Positions 36,056-45,565 of a stretch of 64,000 bases of DNA are shown here, piece after piece. The notes beneath the pieces were generated by a model that saw only the letters and a program-made list of their open reading frames with translations, had not been told where the DNA came from and did not search any database. Position numbers and translations under genes: made by a program. Origin of the DNA: Candidatus Electrothrix aestuarii. Its GTDB lineage: Bacteria > Desulfobacterota > Desulfobulbia > Desulfobulbales > Desulfobulbaceae. How positions within the stretch are numbered: the first letter of the stretch is position 1; each line of letters starts with the position of its first letter. The stretch is taken from NCBI GenBank assembly GCA_032595685.2, contig CP159373.1, positions 2,421,501 to 2,485,500 of the forward strand. Direction: 5' to 3'.

Positions 36056-37765
36056 TTACGTTTTTTCGTTCAATATCTTCCTGCGCCATAATTCAAAGGT
36101 AAGCAAAAGCCATAAAATTTGATCATGCTGTGGCTGGATTTGCTCTGTGGGAAGGGAAAGCAGATCGTTAATTCTTTCAGGATGAAAGATCCCGGCCCGC
36201 TTAAGAGATCTTCTACTCAGGATTTTACGAGCATATTTTTTGCACTCCTTACGTTGCCAAAAACGGGCTGGAAATGCCAATCCTGGAGCTGAGTGTTCAA
36301 GGGCGTTTTGGGGGAGTAAGCTGCTATAGGCTCTGCGAAGGAGAATTTTTTCACGCCCCTGATTAATCTTTAAGATTGAAGGCATGCGAAAGCTCAGCGA
36401 GAGGAGTCGTTCGTCAAACAGAGGCGCGAGAGAGGTTAACCCGTGTGCGCCGGTCATCCTTTCTATTAAAGGGAGCTGCATATGACCACCTTTCAAGAGA
36501 ATGTTAGTTGCAGAAAGCTTATCAAGAAAGCTTCCCGGGCCAGGCTGGAGGAAGGGCGTGAGAAGTCCCTCAAGCGCATCATGGGTATTATATAAGCTGC
36601 GCCATTCCGGGGTGAGGAGGGTGGGTACGAGAGAATAGGCTCCATTGCAGGAGGAAAGATAGGCTTGCTCGCGAAAGAAAGGTCCATGCTCAAGTCCCCC
36701 GTACCAATGTCGTAACAGGACCGGCAGCATATGTCTGCCGCCAAAGGCCAGAGTGTTCCCAGTGCCGGTGAGGATATACTTCACGTCCTCGGTAACTTTT
36801 TCCGAAAGCATATACATCAATACAGCGGACGGGTCGCCTGGAGGCTCATCAGCGGCAAGGATGACCTTGTCTAGATGCTCTAAAAAATCTTTTGGCCTGA
36901 TTAGAATTTCTTGATGTTCTGTACCTATATGGTGAGCAATTTTTTTTGCCTGCTCTAGGCCCTTGGGTTCATCTTCGAAGCCGATGGACCAGCTTGGTAT
37001 GTGTTGTTCACCTTTGCGGAGCAGTTCTGCTCCGATTACGCTTGATCCCAGGCCGCCTGATAAAAAAAGACCGATAGTTTCATCGTTAGGTAGCTGATCG
37101 GCAAGGGCCTGCCCATGTAAAGAGACGAGTTCTGCTTCCCAGGCTTGTTCGTTTTGCTCTTCCTTTTTGATCTGGTGAAAAGAAGTAAAACAGCTGGGGG
37201 GCTCGATTCTTCCTTGGGCAAAGGTTACGGTGTGCCCTGGGGGGAGTTCCCAGAGGTTTTTCAGCATGGTTTCCATGCCAGGTACAAAACCGAAGGAAAG
37301 GTATTGGGCGACCGCAGCAGGTCGCAGGTTGCGGGCAAAGCCTGTCCAGGCGAGAACGCCCTTCGGCTCAACGGCAAAGATGAAACGATCATTATACAAG
37401 CCGTAATAGATCGTGCGGAGACCAGAGGGGTCACGGGCAAGGTGAATACGGTCCTCATCTAAGATAGCTAGGACATAGGCTCCTTGCAGGTCCTGTACAA
37501 AGTTTAAACCCTTTTCCCGATAACTGCGGAGGAGTGGGGCCATATGCGTTTTTTGCTGATCAGTATACAAACGACCGGCAAGGGCGATGACTTGGCCTCG
37601 GTGTTCAATTATGCCGCCGTGATTTGAGCGGGCAGGGAGCCAACAAGCTGTTGAACGAATAGAAGCATGCGTACGGGCAGGTGGGGTTCCTCGGTGACTT
37701 AATGCGTCTGCCATTGCTCGACTTTTCTTTCCACTCCATCCAGAAAAACCAAAAATTGCTCCCAT
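36056..37765 (-). CDS. Degenerate asparagine-synthetase-like protein
   Basis: 569 residues with both AsnB domains by length and pattern. The N-terminal glutaminase lacks the nucleophile (MGAIFGF instead of MCGI), and the NGEIYN-like block reads AGRLYT. In the synthetase half the pyrophosphate loop SGGLDSS has become SGGLGSS (236-242), and the SGDGxDE block reads TGTGNTLAFGG (333-343). DEPPGDPSAV is retained. The enzyme is probably not a working asparagine synthetase; it may bind nucleotide or act as a structural or divergent amide ligase. Its start overlaps the stop of the upstream gene by one base. Confidence 0.85.
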   Translation of the reverse strand: MGAIFGFSGWSGKKSRAMADALSHRGTPPARTHASIRSTACWLPARSNHGGIIEHRGQVIALAGRLYTDQQKTHMAPLLRSYREKGLNFVQDLQGAYVLAILDEDRIHLARDPSGLRTIYYGLYNDRFIFAVEPKGVLAWTGFARNLRPAAVAQYLSFGFVPGMETMLKNLWELPPGHTVTFAQGRIEPPSCFTSFHQIKKEEQNEQAWEAELVSLHGQALADQLPNDETIGLFLSGGLGSSVIGAELLRKGEQHIPSWSIGFEDEPKGLEQAKKIAHHIGTEHQEILIRPKDFLEHLDKVILAADEPPGDPSAVLMYMLSEKVTEDVKYILTGTGNTLAFGGRHMLPVLLRHWYGGLEHGPFFREQAYLSSCNGAYSLVPTLLTPEWRSLYNTHDALEGLLTPFLQPGPGSFLDKLSATNILLKGGHMQLPLIERMTGAHGLTSLAPLFDERLLSLSFRMPSILKINQGREKILLRRAYSSLLPQNALEHSAPGLAFPARFWQRKECKKYARKILSRRSLKRAGIFHPERINDLLSLPTEQIQPQHDQILWLLLTFELWRRKILNEKT

Positions 37766-38772
37766 TACATTTCCTTCTTCTGGGTCTTTTGACTTCCGAT
37801 TATATTTAGCAGGATCCTAAGGAAAGGATTCTTTGTTTTTTCAACACCCCATTCTTTCAATATTTCGCTGATCTTTCTTTTTTCCCGAAGGGCCTCGCCG
37901 AATATTGCGGCTAGAACAGGGTAGGGAAGGATATCCAGAGGGGCTTTGTAATCTTTTTTATGGAGTTGCAGTGCATCAAGAAAAGGCATTTTTTTTAGAT
38001 CGTCCTGGTTGATACCAAGGTCAATGACCGTGCGACCTGCCAATTTTTTTTTCTGGGACATGGTCATGCCTGCCTCGCTGGCATCATGGAGAATATAGAT
38101 AGGAAGTGAACTGTTGAGTTTGAGCAACCTTTGGGCTCTCTGCGTAATATAGTCAGGATATCCATCCCGCGAAAAGATCAGAGCATTGTGGTCAGAATAA
38201 AAGCCGTTTTTTACCAGTAGGTCAACCAAAAGAGGGCGCTCGACGATGATGATTTTTTCAACTCCGTAGTCAAAGATATCTTTTTCAGGAGAATCAGGAG
38301 GAGGGCTATGGAGGCTTGGCTGAAGAAGTAGTGTTTCGTCGCCCCCGCCGTTGCCTGCTTGCCATTTTTTGAGTGAATTTTTCAAGTGTTCCAGGCTGGG
38401 AGGAGCCAGTTGATGATATTTTCGGAGAATAAACCAGGGAATGACCAGGGAGAACAAACTCATGAGTCCGGCAAGCCATCCGAAGAAGAAAAAACATCCG
38501 GCAGAAAGAAGACTGAGTAGTCCTCCTGCTGCTATGAGTTGTTTGCGCAAGAGAGAATATTTCTCTTCAATATGCTGCTGGCACCAGGCTGTGTATAGCT
38601 GTGGAAAAGTAAAGTGGAGAATACCGCCTTGTCCTGCCCTTTGCAGGATGCGACGGAATGTAATGTCTGTCATTCCCTGGGCAGTTTTACCTTGAAAGAT
38701 AAACTGGTAACCACAGCGGCAACGAGACTCTATAGTATTTTTTTGTTGAGTACCGCATTCAGGGCATTGCAT
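37765..38772 (-). CDS. Zinc-ribbon, two-TM protein with Toprim-like domain
   Basis: The start at 38772 (MQCPECGTQQK) gives 335 residues; the longer frame to 38943 lacks protein-like sequence. An N-terminal ribbon (CPECG ... CRCGYQF) is followed by a basic helical stretch, a hydrophobic hairpin (about 85-120) and a C-terminal domain. In that domain, ALIFSRDGYPDYITQRAQRL and LPIYILHDASEAGM resemble the TopoVI-A/Toprim pattern (GxPD...TR...LPxYxLxDxDxxG), with the second Asp replaced. It is translationally coupled to the degenerate AsnB-like gene. The domain call is inference from pattern. Confidence 0.55.
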   Translation of the reverse strand: MQCPECGTQQKNTIESRCRCGYQFIFQGKTAQGMTDITFRRILQRAGQGGILHFTFPQLYTAWCQQHIEEKYSLLRKQLIAAGGLLSLLSAGCFFFFGWLAGLMSLFSLVIPWFILRKYHQLAPPSLEHLKNSLKKWQAGNGGGDETLLLQPSLHSPPPDSPEKDIFDYGVEKIIIVERPLLVDLLVKNGFYSDHNALIFSRDGYPDYITQRAQRLLKLNSSLPIYILHDASEAGMTMSQKKKLAGRTVIDLGINQDDLKKMPFLDALQLHKKDYKAPLDILPYPVLAAIFGEALREKRKISEILKEWGVEKTKNPFLRILLNIIGSQKTQKKEM

Positions 38773-39127
38773 ATTGTTTTTCTGCTCCAAGCAGGGGGAG
38801 AACGGTATGACGTGATGTTTTTGTTTTATCAAAAAATTTTCCTGGAGCAGGTTGCTTTGTCGATGTCCACAAGTGGTGCCCATGCAACTCCACTCAGCAG
38901 AAAGGCAATATAAAATATCCGGAATAATTGTCCAGTACTTCATTTGAATAATACGGAAAAGCGAGAGGAAATGTTCACTTTTTTAAGAAAGTCTTTCCAG
39001 GGGGGGCACAACTATGTTCTGGAAAGCGTATGTTTTCCTGTGAATCTCGCAAGAATTTATGTTATTATGTTACCCGTTGGAACTAATTTGAATCGCAGCT
39101 AGATGAATTCAATATAAGAGGAAGGAA

Positions 39128-39649
39128 ATGCAGAAGACTTCATTAACACTCGGCCTGTTGGCTCTTGTTACGACTATCTCACCTTGTGGTATCTATGCAG
39201 CTACCCCGCCACCTGTAGATATTGACACTGATATGATGGCACGGGAATATAGAGACGTTGCTAACGGACCTGGAGCATTAACCAAAGAGATGATTGAGGC
39301 CTGTGTTGTTCTGAAGGTCGATATGGAAAAAGATGCTTCCAACTTGGATACGCTCAGGGATGAGCTGAGTACATTAAATAATGAAGTAAAGGATCTCGGA
39401 GCGTATCTGAAGAATAATAAAGGGCAGTTCGATGAAAACGACACCAGCGCTGCTCGGCAAGCCTATAATAATAAGGTGAAAGAGTATAATGCCAGAATTC
39501 CGCAGCTCAAGAAAAAGACCCAGCAGTACAAGGAGATGATCAAGCCGTATAAGGATAAAGAATTGAAGTTTGAGGAAGAGTGTAATAACCAACCTTATTA
39601 CGAGGACGATTACAAGGCGATAGAAGAAAAAATGGGGCGCGGGATCTAA
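39128..39649 (+). CDS. Exported coiled-coil protein, paralog A
   Basis: 173 residues with a signal peptide ([17 protein letters not shown]) and an extended alpha-helical coiled coil (about 60-160), bracketed by [15 protein letters not shown] and [20 protein letters not shown]. Two conserved cysteines, one in each bracket, could form a disulphide closing the helical hairpin. The ribosome site GAGGAAGG precedes the ATG. It shares both brackets with the gene at 40321. Periplasmic; function unknown. Confidence 0.75.
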   Translation: MQKTSLTLGLLALVTTISPCGIYAATPPPVDIDTDMMAREYRDVANGPGALTKEMIEACVVLKVDMEKDASNLDTLRDELSTLNNEVKDLGAYLKNNKGQFDENDTSAARQAYNNKVKEYNARIPQLKKKTQQYKEMIKPYKDKELKFEEECNNQPYYEDDYKAIEEKMGRGI

Positions 39650-39659
39650 TTCCTTTCTG

Positions 39660-40124
39660 ATGTCAAGTGTGCAATTGATAGATGTATATTTTTGCTGGAA
39701 AGATCCTGATAATTGTCAGGATCTTTCTTTGCCTGTTTATGCAAGCGCTCAGGCTGCCGGTATGGATGTGGCAGCAGCTATTACGGAAGATGTCATCTTG
39801 CACCCTGGTGAGATCAAGTTGTTGTCCACTGGGTTTTCCCTAGCTTTGCCCGAAGGCTTTGAGGTTCAAGTTCGTCCTCGATCAGGCTTGGCTGTGAAGC
39901 ATGGAGTTACCGTTGTTAATGCACCCGGGACAATAGATGCTGACTACCGAGGTGAGGTGAAGATTGGCCTGATTAACCTTGGGCAGCATTCATATACTGT
40001 CCGACGTGGTGACCGTATTGCTCAGTTGGTTTTTGCTCCGGTCTGTCAGGCATATTTGCGGCAGGTGCAGGAGCTGGAGCAAACTGAGCGGGGCGATGGA
40101 GGGTTTGGTCATACAGGTAAGTAG
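39660..40124 (+). CDS. dut: dUTP diphosphatase
   Basis: 154 residues with all five trimeric dUTPase motifs: [53 protein letters not shown] and the C-terminal [10 protein letters not shown] arm that closes over the active site. It hydrolyses dUTP to dUMP, keeping uracil out of DNA. It begins 10 bases after the exported coiled-coil gene and probably shares its transcript. Confidence 0.96.
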   Translation: MSSVQLIDVYFCWKDPDNCQDLSLPVYASAQAAGMDVAAAITEDVILHPGEIKLLSTGFSLALPEGFEVQVRPRSGLAVKHGVTVVNAPGTIDADYRGEVKIGLINLGQHSYTVRRGDRIAQLVFAPVCQAYLRQVQELEQTERGDGGFGHTGK

Positions 40125-40161
40125 ACCTCCTTTGCAAAGAACACTGAGCCTGTCCTGTGTT

Positions 40162-40200
40162 GCCCCTTCCTTCTGTTACCAGAATGATGGGGCTTTTTTT
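40162..40200 (+). terminator. Terminator after dut
   Basis: GCCCC (40162-40166) pairs with GGGGC (40189-40193), with an inner TTCTG/CAGAA stem, followed by seven T residues. Confidence 0.8.
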
Positions 40201-40320
40201 CTATTATTTCAATTTCAACTCTTACTGTCCTTTTCGGGGTTAATGTTGCGCGTTGCAACACTATGAACTACCATCGCTTAGTCAATTATCTACAGATAAA
40301 ATTTGAAAGGAGCCTATGTT

Positions 40321-40848
40321 ATGTCCGTAACCATGCCCACAAGCAAGGTGTTTCTTCTTGGTGCCTTGTCTTTGTTCTTAGTTATTCCGCGTTTGCATAC
40401 AGCCTCGGCAGAAGCTCTAAATGCGGATACCCAAAAATCAGAACGAAACTATCGAAAGACCAAGACTGGTGAAGGTGCTTTGACGCAAAAAATGCTTGAG
40501 GCATGCATAAAACTAAAAACAGAGATTGACGAAGAATTTGAAAAGATCAGTGCGGCCAAAGAAGAATTCGACAGATTCACCAACGAAATTAAAGAGTTTG
40601 CAGGAGAACTTAAAAAAAGCAAAGAACAGCTTGATAAAAAAGCCGAAAAATCAATAGATGAACATAATAGCCAAGTTGACCTCTATAACCAGAAGGTTGA
40701 AAAACTGAAAAATATGGAAAACGCGTATAATGAGAAGAGCGGGCTCTATAAGGAGAAGGCAGCTCGGCTAGAAAAGGAATGTAGTGGGCAGTCATATTAT
40801 GAAGATGATTATGACGCCGCAGTAAAGAAGACAGGGAAGACACTGTAA
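40321..40848 (+). CDS. Exported coiled-coil protein, paralog B
   Basis: 175 residues starting at ATG 40321 after AAAGGAG. A signal peptide (VFLLGALSLFLVIPRLHTASA) is followed by the same plan as the gene at 39128: GEGALTQKMLEACIKLKTE, about 95 residues of charged coiled coil, and EKECSGQSYYEDDYDAAVKK. The paired cysteines are conserved. Similarity is strong only in the brackets, so the duplication is old. Function unknown. Confidence 0.75.
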   Translation: MSVTMPTSKVFLLGALSLFLVIPRLHTASAEALNADTQKSERNYRKTKTGEGALTQKMLEACIKLKTEIDEEFEKISAAKEEFDRFTNEIKEFAGELKKSKEQLDKKAEKSIDEHNSQVDLYNQKVEKLKNMENAYNEKSGLYKEKAARLEKECSGQSYYEDDYDAAVKKTGKTL

Positions 40849-40860
40849 TCTAGGGTAGGG

Positions 40861-40886
40861 CTCGGCAGAGTTACTCCTCTGCCGAG
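40861..40886. terminator. Hairpin between convergent genes
   Basis: CTCGGCAGAG and CTCTGCCGAG form a perfect 10-bp stem around TTACTC. No T tract follows on either strand, so termination may rely on the stem alone or on Rho. Confidence 0.5.
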
Positions 40887-40910
40887 AAATACTTTGTAAA
40901 CTGAAAGGAA

Positions 40911-41471
40911 TTAAAAAAGCATCGATATTCCCAGATTAACCGTGAAATTGCTCAGGTCATCGTCGGGCAGCGCCATATCATATGCGGACAGTCCGACTTC
41001 TCCCCGGAAAAAAAGATTTTTATAGAGCCATCTGGCATTATGCATAATGCCTACATAACCCTCAAACCCGTCCTCCTCCGCTTCAAAGTGCAATCCTCCA
41101 ACTGTCCTGTCCGCTTCAACATGCGCGTAGCCTATCCCCAAGTAGGGTCTCATCGCAACAGCATTCATAAAGACCAGTGAATTGAACAAATACTGTCCAC
41201 GAAGGGCTGTAGTCTTAAAATCACCGGTTGCCCCAAGGGTACACATCGCTCCCACATGCTCGGTAAACCAGTACTCAGCAGTTGGTCCTGCGCCGTAGTT
41301 AACCGTGTTGACTATACCGCCAATACCAAAACGTTGGGCAACGGAAAAGACATGGTTCACAGGTCGGTTTTCAAAGTCAGCTTGGGCAAAAGCGGGTTGC
41401 GCAAGGCTCAAGCTGAGCAAAAGAATAGCTGCCAACAGACCGAAACGCTGAAATAGCTTTGCTGTATTCAT
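40911..41471 (-). CDS. Outer-membrane beta-barrel protein
   Basis: 186 residues from ATG 41471 (ribosome site GGAGAAC). After the signal peptide (LLAAILLLSLSLAQPAFA), about eight amphipathic strands with aromatic ends follow, including YGAGPTAEYWFTEHVGAMC, RPYLGIGYAHVEAD and FTVNLGISMLF. The terminal Phe is the usual outer-membrane assembly signal. The size fits an eight-stranded OmpW/OmpA-type barrel. Ligand unknown. Confidence 0.8.
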   Translation of the reverse strand: MNTAKLFQRFGLLAAILLLSLSLAQPAFAQADFENRPVNHVFSVAQRFGIGGIVNTVNYGAGPTAEYWFTEHVGAMCTLGATGDFKTTALRGQYLFNSLVFMNAVAMRPYLGIGYAHVEADRTVGGLHFEAEEDGFEGYVGIMHNARWLYKNLFFRGEVGLSAYDMALPDDDLSNFTVNLGISMLF

Positions 41472-41680
41472 CAATATGTTCTCCTTTTTTCTCTTCTCTA
41501 TAGGCTTTTCCATCTTTATGAGGGAAATGTTCCAGGTAGGAGCTTATATAACCACGAACATGTTTAAAGATAAATAAAAAATTATTCTATAATGGACTGT
41601 TAGAGAAAGTAAATACATTAAAGGATTAGAGTGGATGTGTCACAATGTACGGTAAGTAATAAAGCCGATAAGGGAGGAGC

Positions 41681-42568
41681 TCATAAATCTTCTTCGGCAA
41701 AGGAGAGGGCTTCAGCAAGGGAGCGTTGTTCCAACAGGAGCATAAAGAGACGATCTAGGCCAAGGGCTATCCCGGCACAAGCCGGAAGATTTTTTAGGTC
41801 TGTGAGGAATTTGTCCGGCATTGCACAGGATCTACCGTAGATCTGAGCTTTGCGAATTTCTTCTTCGAAGCGGTAGCGTTGCGCAACAGGATCTGTTAAC
41901 TCGGAAAAACCATTAGCCACCTCAATGCCCGCTATATAGAGTTCGAAGCGTTCTGCCAAGTCAGGGGACTCTGGTTTCGGTCGCGCCAGCGAGGCTAATG
42001 CTATAGGGTAATCATACAGGAAGACCGGTACCTCCCACCCGAGTTCAGGTTCTACTTTTTCTACCAGTAGCAGATCAAATTGTCCTGCCTCAAGGGCCTC
42101 TTGCGCTGACATGCCTGTATAACGCTGGAATGCGTCATTAACAGGCAGGCGTTGCCAAGGCTTCTGTAAAGAGATAGTTTGGTCGGAATGGTTAAGAGCG
42201 TTTTTTTCAGCAACCTGCTGGATCATCTGCTCACATTCTTCCATCAACTCTTTATAGCTCCAGCCTGTATGATACCATTCCAGCATGGTAAATTCTTCCT
42301 GGTGCAGCCTGCCTCGTTCTCCTTTTCGAAAGCAAGGGCAAATTTGAAAGATTTTGGAGCACCCCTGAGCCAGTAAACGCTTCATACAGAGCTCTGGTGA
42401 GGTTTGCAGGAAATATTTTTCCGAGGTGAGTGGGGCAATTTCTGCCTCAGGAATGAGGACAGGGAGCCGGACCGGGGTGTCTACCTCTATATACTCTCGT
42501 TGATAGAAAAAACTGCGAACCCTCTGTATCATGAGGGAGCGTTGCTTAAGTCCTTCAGGTGATAACAT
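41681..42568 (-). CDS. epmA: Elongation factor P lysine ligase (EpmA/GenX)
   Basis: 295 residues: a class II LysRS core without the anticodon-binding domain. Motif 2 is FQICPCFRKGERGRLHQEEFTMLEWY; motif 3 is CAGIALGLDRLFML; ANGFSELTDP is also present. It attaches beta-lysine (or lysine) to EF-P, relieving ribosome stalling at proline runs. Neither epmB nor efp is adjacent. Length is slightly short of E. coli EpmA (325), due to a shorter N-terminus. Confidence 0.9.
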   Translation of the reverse strand: MLSPEGLKQRSLMIQRVRSFFYQREYIEVDTPVRLPVLIPEAEIAPLTSEKYFLQTSPELCMKRLLAQGCSKIFQICPCFRKGERGRLHQEEFTMLEWYHTGWSYKELMEECEQMIQQVAEKNALNHSDQTISLQKPWQRLPVNDAFQRYTGMSAQEALEAGQFDLLLVEKVEPELGWEVPVFLYDYPIALASLARPKPESPDLAERFELYIAGIEVANGFSELTDPVAQRYRFEEEIRKAQIYGRSCAMPDKFLTDLKNLPACAGIALGLDRLFMLLLEQRSLAEALSFAEEDL

Positions 42569-42835
42569 AAAAACTTTGTTGAGAAGCTCTTGCCCTCAAC
42601 TCTGCAACGGAAGTGTGGATGACAAAGTCGAGATAAAAGGAAATCTCATCTCTTCGTATGTACTGGTGATTATAAGAAGGGAGGGCGCCGTACTTCTCAC
42701 ACTCCTTAGAATATGAACATGATAAAGATATCGCTGAAGAATGCAATGATATTTCCTTGTTTTTTAGAGGCGCGCTCCAGCATACTGATCCCAGGCGTCC
42801 TCATCAGTTGTTTCGTGGTCATCCGCTGGTGCTTA

Positions 42836-43642
42836 TTAGAGGATAACAATCAGGCCGAGCACGGTGCAATAGCCTGCAAAAAGATAGAGCGAGTGCCTGC
42901 TTAAATACGCGATCAGCCAGCGGATGGCGATGTAGCCGAAAATAAGGGCAGCCAGAAAGCCTGCCAGGAGAGGAAGGAGAAAATCGCTCAGGCCCGGAAG
43001 CTCTGCCAGATCTTTGAGGGCCAGTACGCCAGCTCCTAACATCACCGGAACTGACATCAGAAAGGAAAAACGGGTTGCTGCCGAACGGTCTAAATGACGT
43101 GTCATTCCACCCGCAATAGTCGCTCCAGAACGGGAAACACCGGGTAGCAGGGCAAGTACTTGGGATAAACCGATGAGTAAGCTGTCCAGCCAGGTGATTT
43201 TTTCTATAGAACGATTTCTCCTTCCGACGGTTTCCGCGATAACTAACAGGACTGCTGTTAGAAAGAGGAAATATCCGGTCATCTTGGCACTGGCAAAGGC
43301 ATGTTCAATCAGGTCCTTGCCGAGCAAGCCGAAGATGACAGCGGGTAGAGTCGCTACAATCAGATACCAACCCATTCGGGCATCTGGGTCTGTAAAGGGC
43401 TTTTTGTGTAGGATTCCCTGGAGAAAGGTCTTAGTAATTACGATCAGGTCTTTCCAGAAATAAATAAAAACAGAGAACAAGGTTCCCCATTGGACCAGAA
43501 TGTCAAAAATAAATTTTTGTTCTTCTGGAAAATGCCAGCCGAGAAAATGCGGTACCAGGACGAGGTGGCCAGAGCTGGATACAGGAATAAACTCTGTGAG
43601 TCCCTGTACAATACCAAGAATAATCGCCTGTAAAAGAGTCAT
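42836..43642 (-). CDS. uppP: Undecaprenyl-diphosphatase
   Basis: 268 residues of the BacA type with GIVQGLTEFIPVSSSGHLVL (first active-site block) and LLPGVSRSGATIAGGM (second, with the catalytic Ser/Arg), and seven to eight membrane segments. It recycles the lipid carrier for peptidoglycan and polysaccharide export. Confidence 0.96.
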   Translation of the reverse strand: MTLLQAIILGIVQGLTEFIPVSSSGHLVLVPHFLGWHFPEEQKFIFDILVQWGTLFSVFIYFWKDLIVITKTFLQGILHKKPFTDPDARMGWYLIVATLPAVIFGLLGKDLIEHAFASAKMTGYFLFLTAVLLVIAETVGRRNRSIEKITWLDSLLIGLSQVLALLPGVSRSGATIAGGMTRHLDRSAATRFSFLMSVPVMLGAGVLALKDLAELPGLSDFLLPLLAGFLAALIFGYIAIRWLIAYLSRHSLYLFAGYCTVLGLIVIL

Positions 43643-43753
43643 GTTGCCTCGTTCGTCAGACCGAAGTCTGTACCGATTTTTTTATTTATTGTGTTCTATT
43701 TCAGTACAGGGAGGTGAGCCTTCCGCCCCTACGTCCATCGTTAAAACTGTGGG

Positions 43754-43793
43754 CTATTTTTTTGTCACCCCACCGGGGTGTGTAAAAAAATAG
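43754..43793. repeat. 40-bp inverted repeat with A/T tracts
   Basis: CTATTTTTTT and AAAAAAATAG pair across an inner CACCCC/GGGGTG stem. The T tract lies inside the stem, not after it, so this is not a simple terminator. It could be the whole of a miniature palindromic element. Confidence 0.5.
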
Positions 43794-43817
43794 CGTCCCG
43801 GAGGGACTGCCGAAAAT

Positions 43818-43841
43818 AGCCCGGTCTTTCAAGGCCGGGCT
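43818..43841 (-). terminator. Hairpin downstream of GT39 gene
   Basis: AGCCCGG pairs with CCGGGCT around TCTTTCAAGG, 10 bases beyond the minus-strand stop at 43852. Only four T residues follow on the minus strand. Confidence 0.45.
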
Positions 43842-43851
43842 CAAAAAAATA

Positions 43852-45441
43852 TCATTGGACCGCTCGAACATCGCCAGAATTTTTTGGTACCCAGGCGCGT
43901 CCGCCTTTGAAGCCATAACAACGGGCCAGGTAGAGGGTTTGCACAACCTCTTTACCAAACCAGGGGCCGGTACGATGGAGCTTCACTTCCTTAACAGGAT
44001 CAACCCGTGCAAAGATTTCAGGTAGAACCGTGATAACCGGCTCATGCTCAAAAATCCCTACTGCATCTTTGCCAAGCAGCATTGCGTCGGTAAACCAAAA
44101 ATCATAGACATTGGGCCTGGACCAGCGGTTGATGGTCACCGTGCGCGGTTGCGTTTTCATATAAAAAGCCAGCTCGCTGGCAAACTGATAGCGCAGGCCG
44201 AAAAGAAAGGTTTCCTCAGGCCGCCTCATACTCAGGAGTTCTTTGTCTACCCTTTCTCCGAGTTCATCCCAGCCCTCTGTTTCCCTGGCGAGTCGCCCCA
44301 GGTCCAGCTCTGTTGTACCCGGCAGCAGGGGAAGTTTCAGACTGACCTTAAGCGGCAGAATGGGATACAGCAATAGGATTAGAATAAGAGTTGAGAGGCA
44401 AAAGCTCAAACCGAGCCCGAAATTCCATAAACCATATCGAGAACTGCTTTGCCCAGATTGTCCAGGGCTGTACAGAGCTGCGATCAGGATAAAGGCTGTT
44501 AAATAGGCCGGAGCAGACCAATTGCCGTAAATGCGGACATGAAGGGACAGCAGGGTGAAAACCAAGAAGGTGGTCAGGGACATCCAGACAAGGAAGGATA
44601 TCCGTTCACCCGGAATGCGTTTATTGCTCCAGCCCAGTGCCCAGCCTGCGAGAATAAAGAGAAAGAGGATAGGGGAAAGTAAGGCAGCCTGGGTTCCTAA
44701 AAAATCAGGCAGGTAGGAGAAGGTCAGGAGGGTTGAGGTGTTTCCTCCCCCTTGAAAGAGGATATGCCGGAAGGTGACCCAGTTATTTTCTGCGTTCCAG
44801 AGGATAACCGGGGTAAAAAGCAGGCAGCCAAGCAGTAAGCCGAGCCAGGGCTTGTATGTCAGGAGGTGCGTCCGGTATGCTGCCGTACAAAGCATTGCCA
44901 GAAAAAGCGAAGGCAAAAAGAGCAGCATAGTATATTTAGAAAGCAGGCCCAAGCCAAACCACATACCTGTCAGCAGCCATTGCGGCAGGGTATCCTCCTC
45001 AACTGCTCGGGCAGCATGGAAGCAGGCCGCTGACCAACAGAGGAGCAACATGCCGTCTGGCGTGGCAATCAAGGCAGAACCGATGAGTAACAGGACGCCC
45101 TGAGTCAGCAGGGCAACCTGAAACGCTATGCGCCAGGAAAACCAGCGTGCCGCCAGCAGGCAGAGATAGACAGAGGCAAAGGCCAAGGCGAGAATCGTCG
45201 GCAGCCGGACCGCAAACTCTGTGTGCCCGAACAGCTTGGTTGCCAACCAGATCCCCCAGGCAATCATCGGGGGATGATCGTAATAGCCAAGGGAGAGATA
45301 ACGACTCCACTGCCAATAATAGGCCTCGTCCGGCACGAGAAGGAACTGACCACTGAGGCAGAGACGGATAGCGAGCCCTAGCCCCAGAACGAGCCAAGTG
45401 AGGCTGATATATTTTCTTTCTTCTGTTGATGGGAAAAGCAT
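43852..45441 (-). CDS. GT39-family membrane glycosyltransferase
   Basis: 529 residues with about 11 membrane segments. The first periplasmic loop carries VPDEAYYWQWSRYLSLGYYDHPPM (DE motif plus DHPP), the mark of polyprenyl-phosphate-sugar-dependent enzymes such as ArnT. The periplasmic C-terminal domain of about 170 residues has WSRPNVYDFWFTDAML. It moves a sugar from a lipid carrier to an envelope acceptor, perhaps lipid A. It lies next to uppP, which recycles the same carrier type. Confidence 0.85.
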   Translation of the reverse strand: MLFPSTEERKYISLTWLVLGLGLAIRLCLSGQFLLVPDEAYYWQWSRYLSLGYYDHPPMIAWGIWLATKLFGHTEFAVRLPTILALAFASVYLCLLAARWFSWRIAFQVALLTQGVLLLIGSALIATPDGMLLLCWSAACFHAARAVEEDTLPQWLLTGMWFGLGLLSKYTMLLFLPSLFLAMLCTAAYRTHLLTYKPWLGLLLGCLLFTPVILWNAENNWVTFRHILFQGGGNTSTLLTFSYLPDFLGTQAALLSPILFLFILAGWALGWSNKRIPGERISFLVWMSLTTFLVFTLLSLHVRIYGNWSAPAYLTAFILIAALYSPGQSGQSSSRYGLWNFGLGLSFCLSTLILILLLYPILPLKVSLKLPLLPGTTELDLGRLARETEGWDELGERVDKELLSMRRPEETFLFGLRYQFASELAFYMKTQPRTVTINRWSRPNVYDFWFTDAMLLGKDAVGIFEHEPVITVLPEIFARVDPVKEVKLHRTGPWFGKEVVQTLYLARCYGFKGGRAWVPKNSGDVRAVQ

Positions 45442-45565
45442 CTTCTTTCAGGAGGCTTTCCCGCAACAAGGGGAGCCGTACAAAACTTGTTCTCTTTGGT
45501 AATTTCGATTATGATCGCTCATTGGTCTCTATTAAACCTCAATACTTTTTTTCAGTAAATGGATT

